A DNA stretch of 64,000 nucleotides from FEN-1297 sp963843605 (GTDB lineage: Bacteria > Bacteroidota > Ignavibacteria > Ignavibacteriales > Ignavibacteriaceae): positions 310,001 to 374,000 of the forward strand of contig CAWJLA010000008.1 in the NCBI GenBank assembly GCA_963843605.1. The letters run 5' to 3'. The notes under the pieces were generated by a model. The model searched no databases. It was given only the letters and a program-made list of their open reading frames with translations, and had not been told where the DNA came from. How positions within the stretch are numbered: position 1 is the stretch's first letter; every line of letters starts with the position of its first letter. Of this stretch, positions 1 through 9,229 are shown piece after piece. The translations under genes were made by a program, and so were the position numbers.

Positions 1-1693
1 ATACGGATGTTTATTCCGTTTTATTATGATCTCAGGTAAGAGGTTTTTATAAACTTTTTTTAAAAGCAGTTTCTCATTTAAACCGTAAAGCTTAAGATGG
101 GAAGGAACACCGGCCATAAAATCGGTTAACCTGTGATCTAAGTAGGGAGGGCGCAATTCAACGGAATGAGCCATTGCAACTCTGTCACCTTGCGAAGAAA
201 GCAAATATCCGCTCATGAAAGTGATTACTTCCAGATATTGTGCTTTAGACAAATAATCCCATTTTTCAAAACCTGCAGGCAGGAACTTCGTTAATTCTTC
301 AATACTATTATATTCTCTCAGCTCATTTTTTACATCTTCGGAAAAAAAATTTTTTATCTTGCTAGTATTTGTCCAACGAATCATATGGGAAAAGAACACA
401 TTATCGGGATTATCAATACCGTTCTTAAAAAAAGCCCGTAAAGTCTTTTTTAATCTTTTATCTTTGAAAATATATGGGTATAACCTATCCAGCAGCTCAG
501 GTCGAATCTGAGAGGCCGGATTGGCTGACCAAAATTTTCGTATTTTAGTTTCTTTTAAATAAATCATATCCGCCGAATACCTCGTCCGCTCCTTCGCCGG
601 TCAATACGACCTTATAATTATTTTTATTTACGGATTCGGAAAGAAAAAATAGCGGTACCGGCGATACGCGAAGCACCGGTTGCTCCGTATAATATAAAAC
701 TGAATCAAAGTATTTCCCTATTTCGTCATTTAAAGCAGTAATTTCGGTATGCTCTGTATTCAAATGATTAACTACTTCTGATTGGAAGCTGCCTTCATCA
801 AAAGCATTTTCTTCGAACCTTATGCCGAAAGTTCTTAAATCATTATTAAAATGTTTTTTTATTAGCGCGGTGATACCTGAAGAATCCAAACCGCCGCTTA
901 AATAGCAACCGACCTGCACGTCGGCTCTCAATCTGATTCTGACTGAATCTAACACCAGTTCTCTCAGTGAATCGGAGATCTCATCAAGTGATTGGGTAGT
1001 AAGTTGCTCGTCAGAAGAAGGTTTAAAATCCCAGTATTTTTTAATTACTATTTTATTGTTGATTATTTTTAAATAACATCCGGGAGGTAGTTCATTAAAT
1101 ATTTTAAATGCGGTTCTTCCCGGTAATGGTGTCCAGAATGTAAATATCTGATCTAATGAATTAAAATCAAATTCCCGCTCGATATTATCTGCATTAAAAA
1201 TTGCTTTTATTTCTGAAGCAAATATTAGCTGGTCTCCAATGAGTGTAAAATATAACGGAAGTATCCCATACCTGTCTCTGGCAAGAAACAGTTCTTTTTT
1301 TTTAGAGTCCCATATTGCAAAAGCAAATTGTCCGTTTAATTCATTCAGGCAACCGGAGCCTTTCTCTTCGTATAAATGAAGAATTACCTCTGTGTCGGTA
1401 GAAGTACTAAACTTATGTCCTTTACTAATTAATTCTTCTCTCAACTCGGGATAATTAAAAATTTCACCGTTAAAGATAATCCATAGTGTAGAATCCTCGT
1501 TAGATATTGGCTGAGATCCGCTTTTTAAGTCAATAATACTCAGCCTGGCTTGTCCAAGACCAATCATGTCATCGATGTAGACACCTGATTCGTCGGGACC
1601 TCTATGACTTAATGCAGATACCATTCCGGCTAATGATTCCATCTGAATAGACTGCGGAGTCTCGATATTACATATTCCGATAATTCCGCACAT
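1..1693 (-). CDS. asnB: AsnB-type glutamine-dependent amidotransferase, frameshifted, C-terminus cut by window edge
   Basis: Asparagine-synthase family: an N-terminal class II glutamine amidotransferase (starts MCGIIG, so Cys2 is the nucleophile; SHRGPDESG and FNGEIFNY motifs) followed by an ATP-pyrophosphatase synthetase domain (YLSGGLDSSG, GEGADEVFGGYD). The frame stops near 545, but the protein continues without gap in another frame from about 552 to the window edge (FKETKIRKFWSANPASQIR, later SSQGDRVAMAHSVELRPPYLDHR), so one extra A in the run at about 553-556 breaks the gene. In sugar clusters such enzymes usually amidate a sugar acid or act in cell-surface modification; the substrate here is unknown. 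The start overlaps the upstream ACP-like stop as TAATG, so translation is probably coupled. The frameshift may be an assembly error. Confidence 0.85.
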
Positions 1694-1959
1694 TAAAAAC
1701 GATCCCCAGATATTTTTTGATTTACGATTTGGGTTATTCTTTCAATAGTATTAAAATATCCAATCACCAATTCGTCGTCACTGAAATAAATATTAAATCT
1801 TTCTTCCAGAAAGGAAATTAATTCAAGGAACTCGTTATCAGTAATAATCCCGGTTTCGATTAAGTCTGTTGACGAATTATATTCTATGTTTTTATATAAC
1901 AAAAAATTCTGGTATATAAACTGATGCAATTCATCTAAAATTGTCATTTCAAGTTTCAT
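1693..1959 (-). CDS. Acyl-carrier-like protein lacking the phosphopantetheine serine
   Basis: An 88-residue acidic helical protein of ACP size. It aligns without gaps to the ACP-like protein at 3753-4016 through the central helix: GIITDNEFLELISFLEE here, GIIDSTGIIELVSFIEE there. The serine that carries 4'-phosphopantetheine in the DS motif is replaced by Asp. It therefore probably cannot hold an acyl or aminoacyl group in the usual way, and may be a structural partner or a degenerate copy. It sits between an acyltransferase and an AsnB-type amidotransferase with a TAATG overlap to the latter. Confidence 0.7.
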   Translation of the reverse strand: MKLEMTILDELHQFIYQNFLLYKNIEYNSSTDLIETGIITDNEFLELISFLEERFNIYFSDDELVIGYFNTIERITQIVNQKISGDRF

Positions 1960-1970
1960 AGAATAAAAAC

Positions 1971-2468
1971 TTAATTTCCGTTTTTTTCTCTTGTAGGTCT
2001 AAGCCCTAATATAAAATCGCTATATGAATTTTCTGAAGTTAACGGAACTGTAATTCTTGCCAGAGGAATTGGTACCGGATTTCCCAGCAATGTATTATCA
2101 GGGACGTTTCTAGAAACCGTTGTACCTCCCTGTATAACACAATTATTTCCTATGGTTACATCCGGCAAAATCAAACAATGAGGCCCGACATAAACATTTT
2201 TACCGATAATGACTTTATGCGGATTTTTTTTTTGGTAGGGACCGAAATAAAAATGAGCTATTATAGTGGTCCGTAAACCTATGGTAGTATTATCCCCTAT
2301 AGATATGCAGTCCGGATGGTTCTCATCCAGATAAACAAATTTGCTTATCCATACATTATGTCCGATTTTCACTCCCCTTAATCTCTGTAAAAAAGGTCTG
2401 ACAGAGCTACCTAAAGGGATAACAAAGGCGACCGATTGCAAAAAAATATTAACCATTTTTTTTATCAT
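1971..2468 (-). CDS. Left-handed beta-helix (hexapeptide repeat) acyltransferase
   Basis: A 165-residue protein with hexapeptide repeats from about residue 35 onward (ISIGDNTTIGLRT, VIIGKNVYVGPHCLI, VTIGNNCVIQGGTTVS) and the usual closing VPDNTLLGNP motif. This is the fold of WcaF/maltose O-acetyltransferase-type enzymes that move an acetyl or other acyl group from CoA (or a carrier protein) to a sugar hydroxyl or amine. The first 25 residues are hydrophobic and may sit against the membrane. The two ACP-like genes beside it raise the possibility that the acyl donor is an ACP rather than CoA; this is inference. Confidence 0.75.
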   Translation of the reverse strand: MIKKMVNIFLQSVAFVIPLGSSVRPFLQRLRGVKIGHNVWISKFVYLDENHPDCISIGDNTTIGLRTTIIAHFYFGPYQKKNPHKVIIGKNVYVGPHCLILPDVTIGNNCVIQGGTTVSRNVPDNTLLGNPVPIPLARITVPLTSENSYSDFILGLRPTREKNGN

Positions 2469-2513
2469 ATTTTATCTAATTCTTAAGTGTTTCAATTACG
2501 GCGCCGAGCAAGA

Positions 2514-3578
2514 TTATTTTAAATTTTTACAGATATTATCTAAATAAAATTGAGCTAATGTTTCCGGTAAAACATTCCAATATTCGTTCTCATATTTATT
2601 CTTAATATATAGTAAAAACTGTTCATATAGTTCTATCGGATATTCTTCCCCGGAATATTTATTATTGAAATTGATATAATCAGGATGCACATCAAGTAAA
2701 GCCATTCCTCCGTTTTCCGCAATCCAATCAAGTTTATTTTTCCATATCTGATTATTTTTCTCCTGCAAGATTATAAAAAGAGTATGATCTTGAGGTAAAG
2801 TATAAGGCATCTCAACATATCCTTCTGAACAATTATTGCCCCCGGACCAAAAGGGATATATTGTATTAACACCGTCGGGCTGCGGTTCAAATGGATCTGT
2901 ATCAAACGTTGATAAGTCATACTTTATATTAAGAGCATTAATCCAATTAAGGTTGTGATGCATTGCTGGCGCACGAAATCCCGAACAACCCCATTCTTTT
3001 AGGTAGTTATTAATTTTCACGCTTCTTTGCTCAAAAATTCTTTTGTTTTTGAATAATTTTCCGTCGTGCTTTAAACCGTGCACTCCATATTCAAACCCGT
3101 TTGTTTTTAATTTAGATAAAATTTCTTTTTGAACCTTATAGTCGCGCTCCGGCACAAAAAAGAATGCAGAGACAAAGCCCAAATTCTTTTCGAGTTCCAT
3201 TAATTTTAAGACTTTATCATATCCTTTCTGACGTTCTATATCATGTGTAAGTATCAGAGCGAATTTCTTTTTAATAGGCCAGCCGGGCCAATTTGGAGGC
3301 AATTTTTCACTTCCCCGATAAATGGGCCAGATATTCTCAACTTCTCGTTTTTTTCTTTTTGCTAAATTTCTTCTTAAGAAAATCTGCATTTTTCTTAGAA
3401 TAAAAGGCTTTACATAATAGTATGAAATATTAAGCATCTTATTATTTTTTCTTTTATAAAGGGAAGGCATATGGCTGTCAGGAGTTATAATTTTTTTGGA
3501 ACTTTTTTGGGTATGTGAACTGTGACTAAGATTTTTAGATAAATAAAATAACGAATTTCGAAATGATAGAATCCTCAT
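2514..3578 (-). CDS. Polysaccharide deacetylase-like protein (NodB fold)
   Basis: A 354-residue protein whose residues 100-340 look like a carbohydrate esterase 4/NodB-type domain: ALILTHDIE supplies the first catalytic Asp, YGVHGLKHDG the metal-binding His pair, GFRAPAMHHN the conserved Arg strand, and ALLDVHPDY the C-terminal His. The first 60 residues are basic and contain no clear signal peptide. The start is backed by a strong GAGGGGG ribosome binding site five bases upstream. It is likely to remove an N-acetyl group from a sugar or lipid-linked intermediate. It differs clearly from the two other deacetylase-like genes in the cluster. Confidence 0.7.
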   Translation of the reverse strand: MRILSFRNSLFYLSKNLSHSSHTQKSSKKIITPDSHMPSLYKRKNNKMLNISYYYVKPFILRKMQIFLRRNLAKRKKREVENIWPIYRGSEKLPPNWPGWPIKKKFALILTHDIERQKGYDKVLKLMELEKNLGFVSAFFFVPERDYKVQKEILSKLKTNGFEYGVHGLKHDGKLFKNKRIFEQRSVKINNYLKEWGCSGFRAPAMHHNLNWINALNIKYDLSTFDTDPFEPQPDGVNTIYPFWSGGNNCSEGYVEMPYTLPQDHTLFIILQEKNNQIWKNKLDWIAENGGMALLDVHPDYINFNNKYSGEEYPIELYEQFLLYIKNKYENEYWNVLPETLAQFYLDNICKNLK

Positions 3579-3622
3579 CTAAACCCCCTCATCATAACTA
3601 CTTTGTACAATAAATTATATTT

Positions 3623-3644
3623 AGTAATACGCACTTGTATTACT
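3623..3644. promoter_or_regulatory. 8-bp inverted repeat in a 174-bp intergenic gap
   Basis: AGTAATAC, six bases, then GTATTACT: a perfect inverted repeat between the ACP-like gene and the deacetylase gene. It could be an operator or a weak hairpin. It is not followed by a convincing T-tract on the minus strand, so a terminator is less likely. Confidence 0.35.
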
Positions 3645-3752
3645 GATAAATTACCCCCATAACATCAAAAATCGTGACCGATCGTCGTTGGATATTATAT
3701 ACAAATTAAGTTAATTATTTCAAAATAGTAAAAATGTATTTTTATAATTCAA

Positions 3753-4016
3753 TTATCCTGCTTTAAGTGATCTTTTTTTTTGAAGGAAGGTCTTAATATT
3801 ATTTATAGTAGAAAAATTTTCCACTATAAGTTCATCATCATCTATGGAAATTGTAAATGTTTCCTCAATAAAACTTACTAGTTCGATAATGCCTGTCGAA
3901 TCAATTATACCCTTTTCGAAAAGATCTACCTCGTTATTGAGATTATCTCCATTACCGAACAAGAAATTTTCTTTTAAAAACTCCTTTAATATTTTTTCAG
4001 AATCCATATAGTCCAC
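3753..4016 (-). CDS. Acyl carrier protein-like protein
   Basis: An 87-residue acidic protein with the ACP pattern GIIDSTGIIELVSFIEE, where the Ser of the DS motif is the expected 4'-phosphopantetheine attachment site. Secondary structure and length match ACP and D-alanyl/aminoacyl carrier proteins. No fatty-acid synthase gene is nearby; the neighbours are deacetylase, acyltransferase and amidotransferase genes, which suggests a carrier dedicated to polysaccharide or cell-surface decoration. The ligase that would load it is not in the window and may lie beyond the left edge. The listed start is GTG; an ATG three codons later is also possible. Confidence 0.75.
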   Translation of the reverse strand: MDYMDSEKILKEFLKENFLFGNGDNLNNEVDLFEKGIIDSTGIIELVSFIEETFTISIDDDELIVENFSTINNIKTFLQKKRSLKAG

Positions 4017-4237
4017 GCTATGATTTTATTTATTAAATATTATTCCCTGTAAAATACTAGCTTTAGTATTATATTCTGCTATTATTAGATAGAATACTTC
4101 ATTAATCGAAAATTATATATATTATTTTACTTTATTCAAAAAACTAATTTATTTCAAAGGACAAGATGTACTTCACTGCATCTATCACTAAATTCTGCCT
4201 GGATTTCTCCGCAAACCTGTAATCTTAATTATAGTCA

Positions 4238-5347
4238 TTATAAAATTTTATAAAAACTGCCTATTTGTTCTGCAACATACTTAATTTGGCTCTCTTCCAG
4301 TTCCGGAAACATAGGTAAGGATAAAATCTGTGATTGATAAAGATATGCAACAGGAAAATCTTCCGGTTTGTGCGATAAGTACTTATAAGCATTCAACATC
4401 GGCAAAATGGCGGGGTAGTGTATGGCTGTTTCAATTCCTTTTTCATTTAAAAACTTAATAAGTTTCTCTCTTTCCTGAACCCTAATCACATAAACATGAA
4501 AAATATGCTTTCCTTCGGGAATTATTTGAGGAACTTTTATATAGCTGATGGGCTCAAGATATTTATTATATAATAAAGCATTTTCATACCTTGCATTATT
4601 CCATTCATCAATATATTTGAGTTTCACATTTAGAACGGCAGCCTGTATTCCATCCAAACGACTATTAATACCTTCTATATCATGGAAATGTTTTTTTAAT
4701 GCACCGTGATTTGCAAACATCCGCATTTTTCTTGCCAGTTCATCATCGTTAGTTATAATTGCACCGGCATCTCCGTATGCCCCGAGGTTTTTTCCTGGAT
4801 AAAAACTAAAAGTTGCGGCATTCCCGAATGAACCAACCAATTGATTTTTATATTCTGCAAAATGGGCTTGTGCGCAATCTTCAATAAGGTAAAGCTGATA
4901 TTTGTCGCATATTTCTTTTATTGCATCCATTTTAGCAGGCTGACCGTAAAGATGAACCGGAATAATAGCTTTTGTGTTTTTTGTAATCTTTTCTTCTATC
5001 TTCTCAGGGTCAATAGTAAAAAAATCTTTATCGATATCTACAAAAACAGGTCGAGCACCGGTCAATGAAATAGTCTCCGAAGTAGATATCCAGCTGCTGG
5101 CTGTGGTAATAACTTCGTCACCAATTCCTATTCCAAGCGACTTTAAGACAATGTAAATTGCATCGGTTCCGTTAGCAACACCAATACAATTTTTAACTTT
5201 GTTTTTTTCAGCAAACAAATTCTCAAATTCTTTTACATTGGGCCCTTTTATAAAGGCAGTATTTTCGATTACATTGAAAATGGCGGAGTCAATTTCAGTC
5301 TTTAAATGTTGATATTGAATTTTTAAATCCACAAACGGAATATTCAT
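4238..5347 (-). CDS. DegT/DnrJ/EryC1/StrS-family sugar aminotransferase
   Basis: A 369-residue PLP-dependent enzyme that transaminates a keto sugar nucleotide, the WbpE/VioA/FdtB type. Visible hallmarks are GVANGTDAI (PLP phosphate binding), IIPVHLYGQPA, IEDCAQAH (PLP ring Asp) and FSFYPGKNLGAYGDAG with the Schiff-base Lys. Its neighbour at 6330-7346 is a Gfo/Idh/MocA dehydrogenase that could supply the 3-keto sugar, as in the WbpB-WbpE pair. It is a paralog of the aminotransferase at 36640-37775. The start overlaps the previous stop as TAATG. About 220 bases of AT-rich sequence without a recognisable gene separate it from the ACP. Confidence 0.85.
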   Translation of the reverse strand: MNIPFVDLKIQYQHLKTEIDSAIFNVIENTAFIKGPNVKEFENLFAEKNKVKNCIGVANGTDAIYIVLKSLGIGIGDEVITTASSWISTSETISLTGARPVFVDIDKDFFTIDPEKIEEKITKNTKAIIPVHLYGQPAKMDAIKEICDKYQLYLIEDCAQAHFAEYKNQLVGSFGNAATFSFYPGKNLGAYGDAGAIITNDDELARKMRMFANHGALKKHFHDIEGINSRLDGIQAAVLNVKLKYIDEWNNARYENALLYNKYLEPISYIKVPQIIPEGKHIFHVYVIRVQEREKLIKFLNEKGIETAIHYPAILPMLNAYKYLSHKPEDFPVAYLYQSQILSLPMFPELEESQIKYVAEQIGSFYKIL

Positions 5348-6330
5348 TAAGTATTCTCCAATAAATTTTTTAATTTTTGTGTTGCTAAGGAATTATCAAA
5401 ATTATATCCGACTTTAATTTTATCTAAATTTTTAATTGCAGATTCCATTTCGGTTGTATTTTTAACAACTTTGGTATATGCTAATTCTTCAAGCCTGTAT
5501 TGCAGATCTTCTTTCATATCACTTTTTGACGGCAATTCTCCATAAGCGTAATCTCTCGGCATTACTAAAAATTTCTTTTTCATTTTTAAACATTTTGTAA
5601 CTATACCTGCACTTTCCTGTGTAATTATAAATTCAGAATTACCTATTAATTTATCTATTTCAGTCTGGGAGCAGAAATCGAACACTTCTAACAAATCGGA
5701 TTTATAATTTGTAAAACCGGCTTGTACTTTTACGTTGTTGTTAATTGTTCCGTTTCGTTTTAATTGCTCTACCGAATCTATAAGTCGGGTAAACTGTTCA
5801 CTTCTGGTTCCCAATGTCACAAAAACATAGTCAGATTCACTATGTAATTCCTTATCTTGTTCACGGAATTCAAAAACGGGCCCTATATATTCGGCTTTAT
5901 TGCTGGTATTTGTTTCCCATTGTGTATATATTTTTTCACCGAATTTAATAAGGAAATCACCGAACTTTGAAAAGCAATTGACTCTTGAAAAAGATTCAAT
6001 ATAAATAAATTTAATTTTATATAATTTTGACGCAAAAAAAGCAATAAATGCGGTTCTTCCCGAACCGGTCGATAAAATATGAGTCGGCTTCTCTTTGCTA
6101 AAAATAGTCCAAAAAAAGGGCAGATGAGAAATATATGTCCATGGTTTTTTAAAATGCCCCATTTTTATAAAATATACCTTCTCCCCATTTAACTCGGAAA
6201 CGGTTTGATGGTTTTTATTTGTAATCCAGAAATGAGGATAGTTATTATATAAGCCTGCTAAATTGCTTAGCTGCTCAAAATGTCCGCCGCTTGTTGCAAT
6301 TAAGGCAATTTTTATTTCTTTTGATTTCAT
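5347..6330 (-). CDS. Glycosyltransferase, fused Alg14-like and Alg13-like domains
   Basis: A 327-residue protein. Residues 1-155 look like Alg14/PssD: ATSGGHFEQL near the N-terminus, then a hydrophobic stretch and ILSTGSGRTAFIAFFASKL. Residues 160-320 look like the Alg13/PssE, GT28 C-terminal domain: YVFVTLGTRSEQFTRLIDSV, then EFIITQESAGIV and the PRDYAYGELP loop. In many bacteria these are two separate subunits (EpsE/EpsF, PssD/PssE, CpsF/CpsG) that transfer the second sugar to a lipid-linked monosaccharide at the inner membrane face; here they are one polypeptide. It overlaps both neighbours with TAATG junctions, so the three genes are translationally coupled. Confidence 0.8.
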   Translation of the reverse strand: MKSKEIKIALIATSGGHFEQLSNLAGLYNNYPHFWITNKNHQTVSELNGEKVYFIKMGHFKKPWTYISHLPFFWTIFSKEKPTHILSTGSGRTAFIAFFASKLYKIKFIYIESFSRVNCFSKFGDFLIKFGEKIYTQWETNTSNKAEYIGPVFEFREQDKELHSESDYVFVTLGTRSEQFTRLIDSVEQLKRNGTINNNVKVQAGFTNYKSDLLEVFDFCSQTEIDKLIGNSEFIITQESAGIVTKCLKMKKKFLVMPRDYAYGELPSKSDMKEDLQYRLEELAYTKVVKNTTEMESAIKNLDKIKVGYNFDNSLATQKLKNLLENT

Positions 6331-7346
6331 TAGTTTTCTGATAAAGAAGAATAAATTTTTTCGATTATTTCTACAGTTTTTAAACCGTCTTCTCCGGTTG
6401 TAGCTATTTTACCGTTATTTTTTAAAACATGAATTATATTTTCATATATTTTGTCATGATTAGACATTGAGCCTTGATAAAACCCGTATTCATTTGCAGG
6501 TCGGGATTCCGGGATATCGGCAATAGTATAATTATCTATACTCTGATACTCCAGTACATTTAAATATTGTCCGCCTACCTTTACAGTTCCCTTTTCACCG
6601 AAAATAGTTATGGATCCTTCCATATTCTTTTTAAAACTGTTTACGGTGAAATTTATTGTACCGATTGAACCGTTTTTAAATTCTAAAATGACTACTCCGG
6701 AATCTTCAAATTCAACGGTTTTGTGATGAATATAATTCTTGGCAATAGCAGATACCTTTGATATATCGCCCACCAGCCAATATAAAAGATCAATAAAATG
6801 ACTGAACTGAGTGAACAAAACGCCTCCGTCCATTGATTTTTTACCTTTCCAGTCCGAATCAAGATAATAAGCATCGGTTCTGTTCCAAAAACAATTCAAC
6901 TGTACGTTCATAATTTTTCCGAGTCTATCCTCTTCAATTATTTTTTTCAATGCGGCAACAGGCGGATTAAATCTATTCTGCTTAACAATAAACAGCATTT
7001 TATTTGCATCTTTAGAAGCTTTAATCATGGCTTCGCAATCTGTTACTTTTATTGCCATAGGTTTTTCGCAAAGTACATGTTTTCCGTGTTGCAAAGCTTT
7101 TATTGTATGCTCGGCATGCAGTCCGTTCGGCGTACATACGGAGATGACATCTATGTTTTCTGATTCAGAAAGTAGCGATTCTATATTATTGTAATGCTTA
7201 CAACCGTATAATTCGGCCTGTTGTTTTGCTCTTTCCTCTTTTATGTCACATACGGCTATTAGGGTTCCAAGTCGATTAATATGTTCAGCATGTCTTTTTC
7301 CGATATGACCGCATCCTATAATTGCAAATTTAATTTTGTCTTCCAT
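6330..7346 (-). CDS. Gfo/Idh/MocA-family sugar-nucleotide dehydrogenase
   Basis: A 338-residue NAD(P)-dependent oxidoreductase. The Rossmann motif AIIGCGHIGKRHAEHI opens the protein, HVLCEKPMA carries the conserved EKP lysine, and DGGVLFTQFSHFIDLLYW holds the catalytic His region. The family includes WlbA/WbpB (UDP-GlcNAc(A) 3-dehydrogenase), and pairing with the DegT aminotransferase two genes downstream supports oxidation of a sugar nucleotide before transamination. It overlaps the next gene upstream by 17 bases. Confidence 0.82.
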   Translation of the reverse strand: MEDKIKFAIIGCGHIGKRHAEHINRLGTLIAVCDIKEERAKQQAELYGCKHYNNIESLLSESENIDVISVCTPNGLHAEHTIKALQHGKHVLCEKPMAIKVTDCEAMIKASKDANKMLFIVKQNRFNPPVAALKKIIEEDRLGKIMNVQLNCFWNRTDAYYLDSDWKGKKSMDGGVLFTQFSHFIDLLYWLVGDISKVSAIAKNYIHHKTVEFEDSGVVILEFKNGSIGTINFTVNSFKKNMEGSITIFGEKGTVKVGGQYLNVLEYQSIDNYTIADIPESRPANEYGFYQGSMSNHDKIYENIIHVLKNNGKIATTGEDGLKTVEIIEKIYSSLSEN

Positions 7347-8517
7347 TGAATTCGTCCATTAATGAATTAATAATATTTTTGTATTTAATTTTTTCCCCGT
7401 CCCATGAATATTTAGTTCTATTTAAATATTCGTTGTTTCTTATTTGGTAAAGAACGTCATGGTTTTGCATAATATTTTCCAAAATATCCTTGATGCATTC
7501 CGGCTGCGAAGGTTCATAAAATAGGATTAAATTATTTGGGAAATAATGCGAAATAACCTTGGTATTCGGCGCTATCACCGGTATACCCATAGAAAAATAC
7601 TCCAAGAGTTTTACCGGCAGCATATAATTGGTGGCATTACTCAGATTGTATGAAATTACACCTAAATGAAATTCCTTTAATAATCCGGGCAACTCATTTA
7701 CATGATATCTATTATTATCAAACTTAACGATTTCATTCAGATTTAATTCTTCAATTATACTTTTTATTTTATCCGAATAATCCCCGGTTCCGATTATCTT
7801 AAACTCGAACAATTCATTATTTTCAATTTTTGCCAAAGCATAAAGTACATTTTCAATACCGAATCTTTCTGCAATGGTTCCATGAAAAATCAGTTTGATT
7901 TTTTTTCCAATTTTATAATTTTTATTGAAATGAAAAAGATTTTGGTCCGCAAAATTACAAATTACATAAATCTTTTCCTGTTTGATGCCGTGTTTTACGA
8001 GTATATCGAATTTTATCGGATCGGAAACGGTGAGAACTAAATCAGCAAACCAAGTACTAATTTTTTCAATCCAGACTAATACATTATATCCCAGATTACC
8101 GTGCCCTTCTTTAAATTTAGTGAGAAAAGTTTCCGGCAGCGGATCGTGTATGTCCAAAATAATTTTAGCTCCAAAGATTTTCGGTACTAATGCTGCGAAT
8201 ACTAAAAAATCGGGTAGGTTATTAATATGAACTACCCGATATTTTTTTCTCAAATAGTATTTAGAGGTAACAAAAAACGCTCTTATAAAGAATTCGAAAT
8301 ATGAAAGTATATAAAATAATTTGTTATTGCTTCTGCTTTTACTCTGGTTTACTCTTATTAAGTTTACACCTCGCAGAATTTCATTTTTGCTGATATTATC
8401 TTTTAAACAAATAAAGTCAACTTCAAACCCGTCTTCTACCAGAGCTTCCGCTTCATGCTTAACTCTTGAATCCGAAGGATAATAGGTATAAGCAATCATT
8501 AAGATATTTTTATTCAT
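7330..8517 (-). CDS. Glycosyltransferase family 4 (GT-B fold)
   Basis: A 395-residue GT4/GT1-type glycosyltransferase. The N-terminal half begins MIAYTYYPSDSRVKHEAEAL and contains VVHINNLPDFLVFAAL; the C-terminal half has LIFHGTIAERFGIENVLYAL, FKIIGTGDYSDKI and MLPVKLLEYFSMGIPVIAPN, where the Glu of the E-X7-E nucleotide-sugar site would be expected near LLEYFSMGIP. It probably adds one sugar to the repeat unit at the cytoplasmic face. Donor and acceptor cannot be read from the sequence. Confidence 0.85.
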   Translation of the reverse strand: MNKNILMIAYTYYPSDSRVKHEAEALVEDGFEVDFICLKDNISKNEILRGVNLIRVNQSKSRSNNKLFYILSYFEFFIRAFFVTSKYYLRKKYRVVHINNLPDFLVFAALVPKIFGAKIILDIHDPLPETFLTKFKEGHGNLGYNVLVWIEKISTWFADLVLTVSDPIKFDILVKHGIKQEKIYVICNFADQNLFHFNKNYKIGKKIKLIFHGTIAERFGIENVLYALAKIENNELFEFKIIGTGDYSDKIKSIIEELNLNEIVKFDNNRYHVNELPGLLKEFHLGVISYNLSNATNYMLPVKLLEYFSMGIPVIAPNTKVISHYFPNNLILFYEPSQPECIKDILENIMQNHDVLYQIRNNEYLNRTKYSWDGEKIKYKNIINSLMDEFNGRQN

Positions 8518-8528
8518 AAAATTTCGAA

Positions 8529-9224
8529 TTAGAGTATTTTTGTTTCTGTGTTTTGGAGTATCAACTCAAGTTCGTCAAAAAACAAAGTATTGTGAACTAC
8601 ATTTTCCGCATGCAATAACAACACGATATCTTTTTCTTTTGACTCTTTTATCAGCCAATTTATATCAAATACTGAAGTGTTTCGCCAATAATGCTCCAGC
8701 CAAAAGGCAGCAGGAAAATATAATAAACCATCATGTGTGCGGTAATTTGGTATTGATGGATCTTCCAAATTACCTAAAAATAATTTCATCCCCAATTCCG
8801 TTCCCCACATCAGGTACTTTTCGGGTTCGTAAGGAGCATAATGATGCAGCCCGTATTTATGTTTTCCGGAACCGTGCTTAGTAAATACCTCAATCTTAGA
8901 ATTTAATTTTTCTTTAATTAATTTTAATTCTGCATTGAATGTTTCAATTGAACGCGAGTTTTCGAGATGAAGTCCGATTCTATGCCCGCCTTTTTTAAGA
9001 TTTTCTAAAACTTCAGTATTTGGAAGCGTACATTTTCTAAAAAAGAAATATCCCTTATGTGCTTTTTTATTTAAATAACTGATAAAATAATTTAAATCTT
9101 TGAGATACGGTAATTTAATAATAGGAGCTAAATTTAAATCGGAAGTTAAGCGACTGAATATATGATGCAGAATCCTTTTTTTTCCGTATGGGCTGTCTAC
9201 ATCAATTCTTAAAATAATTGCCAT
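8529..9224 (-). CDS. Polysaccharide deacetylase-like protein, short form
   Basis: A 231-residue protein starting with LRIDVDSPYGK, the DVD-type first motif of a NodB-like barrel. GHRIGLHLENSRS and FTKHGSGKHKYG probably provide the metal ligands and Arg region, and LLLHAENVV closes the barrel. There is no signal peptide or membrane segment, so it would act in the cytoplasm on a sugar nucleotide or lipid-linked precursor. It shares little sequence with the deacetylase-like proteins at 2514-3578 and 20647-21639, so function may differ from true deacetylation. Confidence 0.6.
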   Translation of the reverse strand: MAIILRIDVDSPYGKKRILHHIFSRLTSDLNLAPIIKLPYLKDLNYFISYLNKKAHKGYFFFRKCTLPNTEVLENLKKGGHRIGLHLENSRSIETFNAELKLIKEKLNSKIEVFTKHGSGKHKYGLHHYAPYEPEKYLMWGTELGMKLFLGNLEDPSIPNYRTHDGLLYFPAAFWLEHYWRNTSVFDINWLIKESKEKDIVLLLHAENVVHNTLFFDELELILQNTETKIL

Positions 9225-9229
9225 ATTTT

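Noticed and set aside
545..560. Programmed frameshifting in asnB
   Set aside because: The A-run is short, +1 movement would be needed, and similar breaks occur in many unrelated genes here, so error or mutation is more likely.
3648..3664. About 15 bases shared in inverted orientation with 53160-53175 (TTATGGGGGTAA)
   Set aside because: Matches of this length are expected by chance in 64 kb, and one copy is simply a ribosome site.
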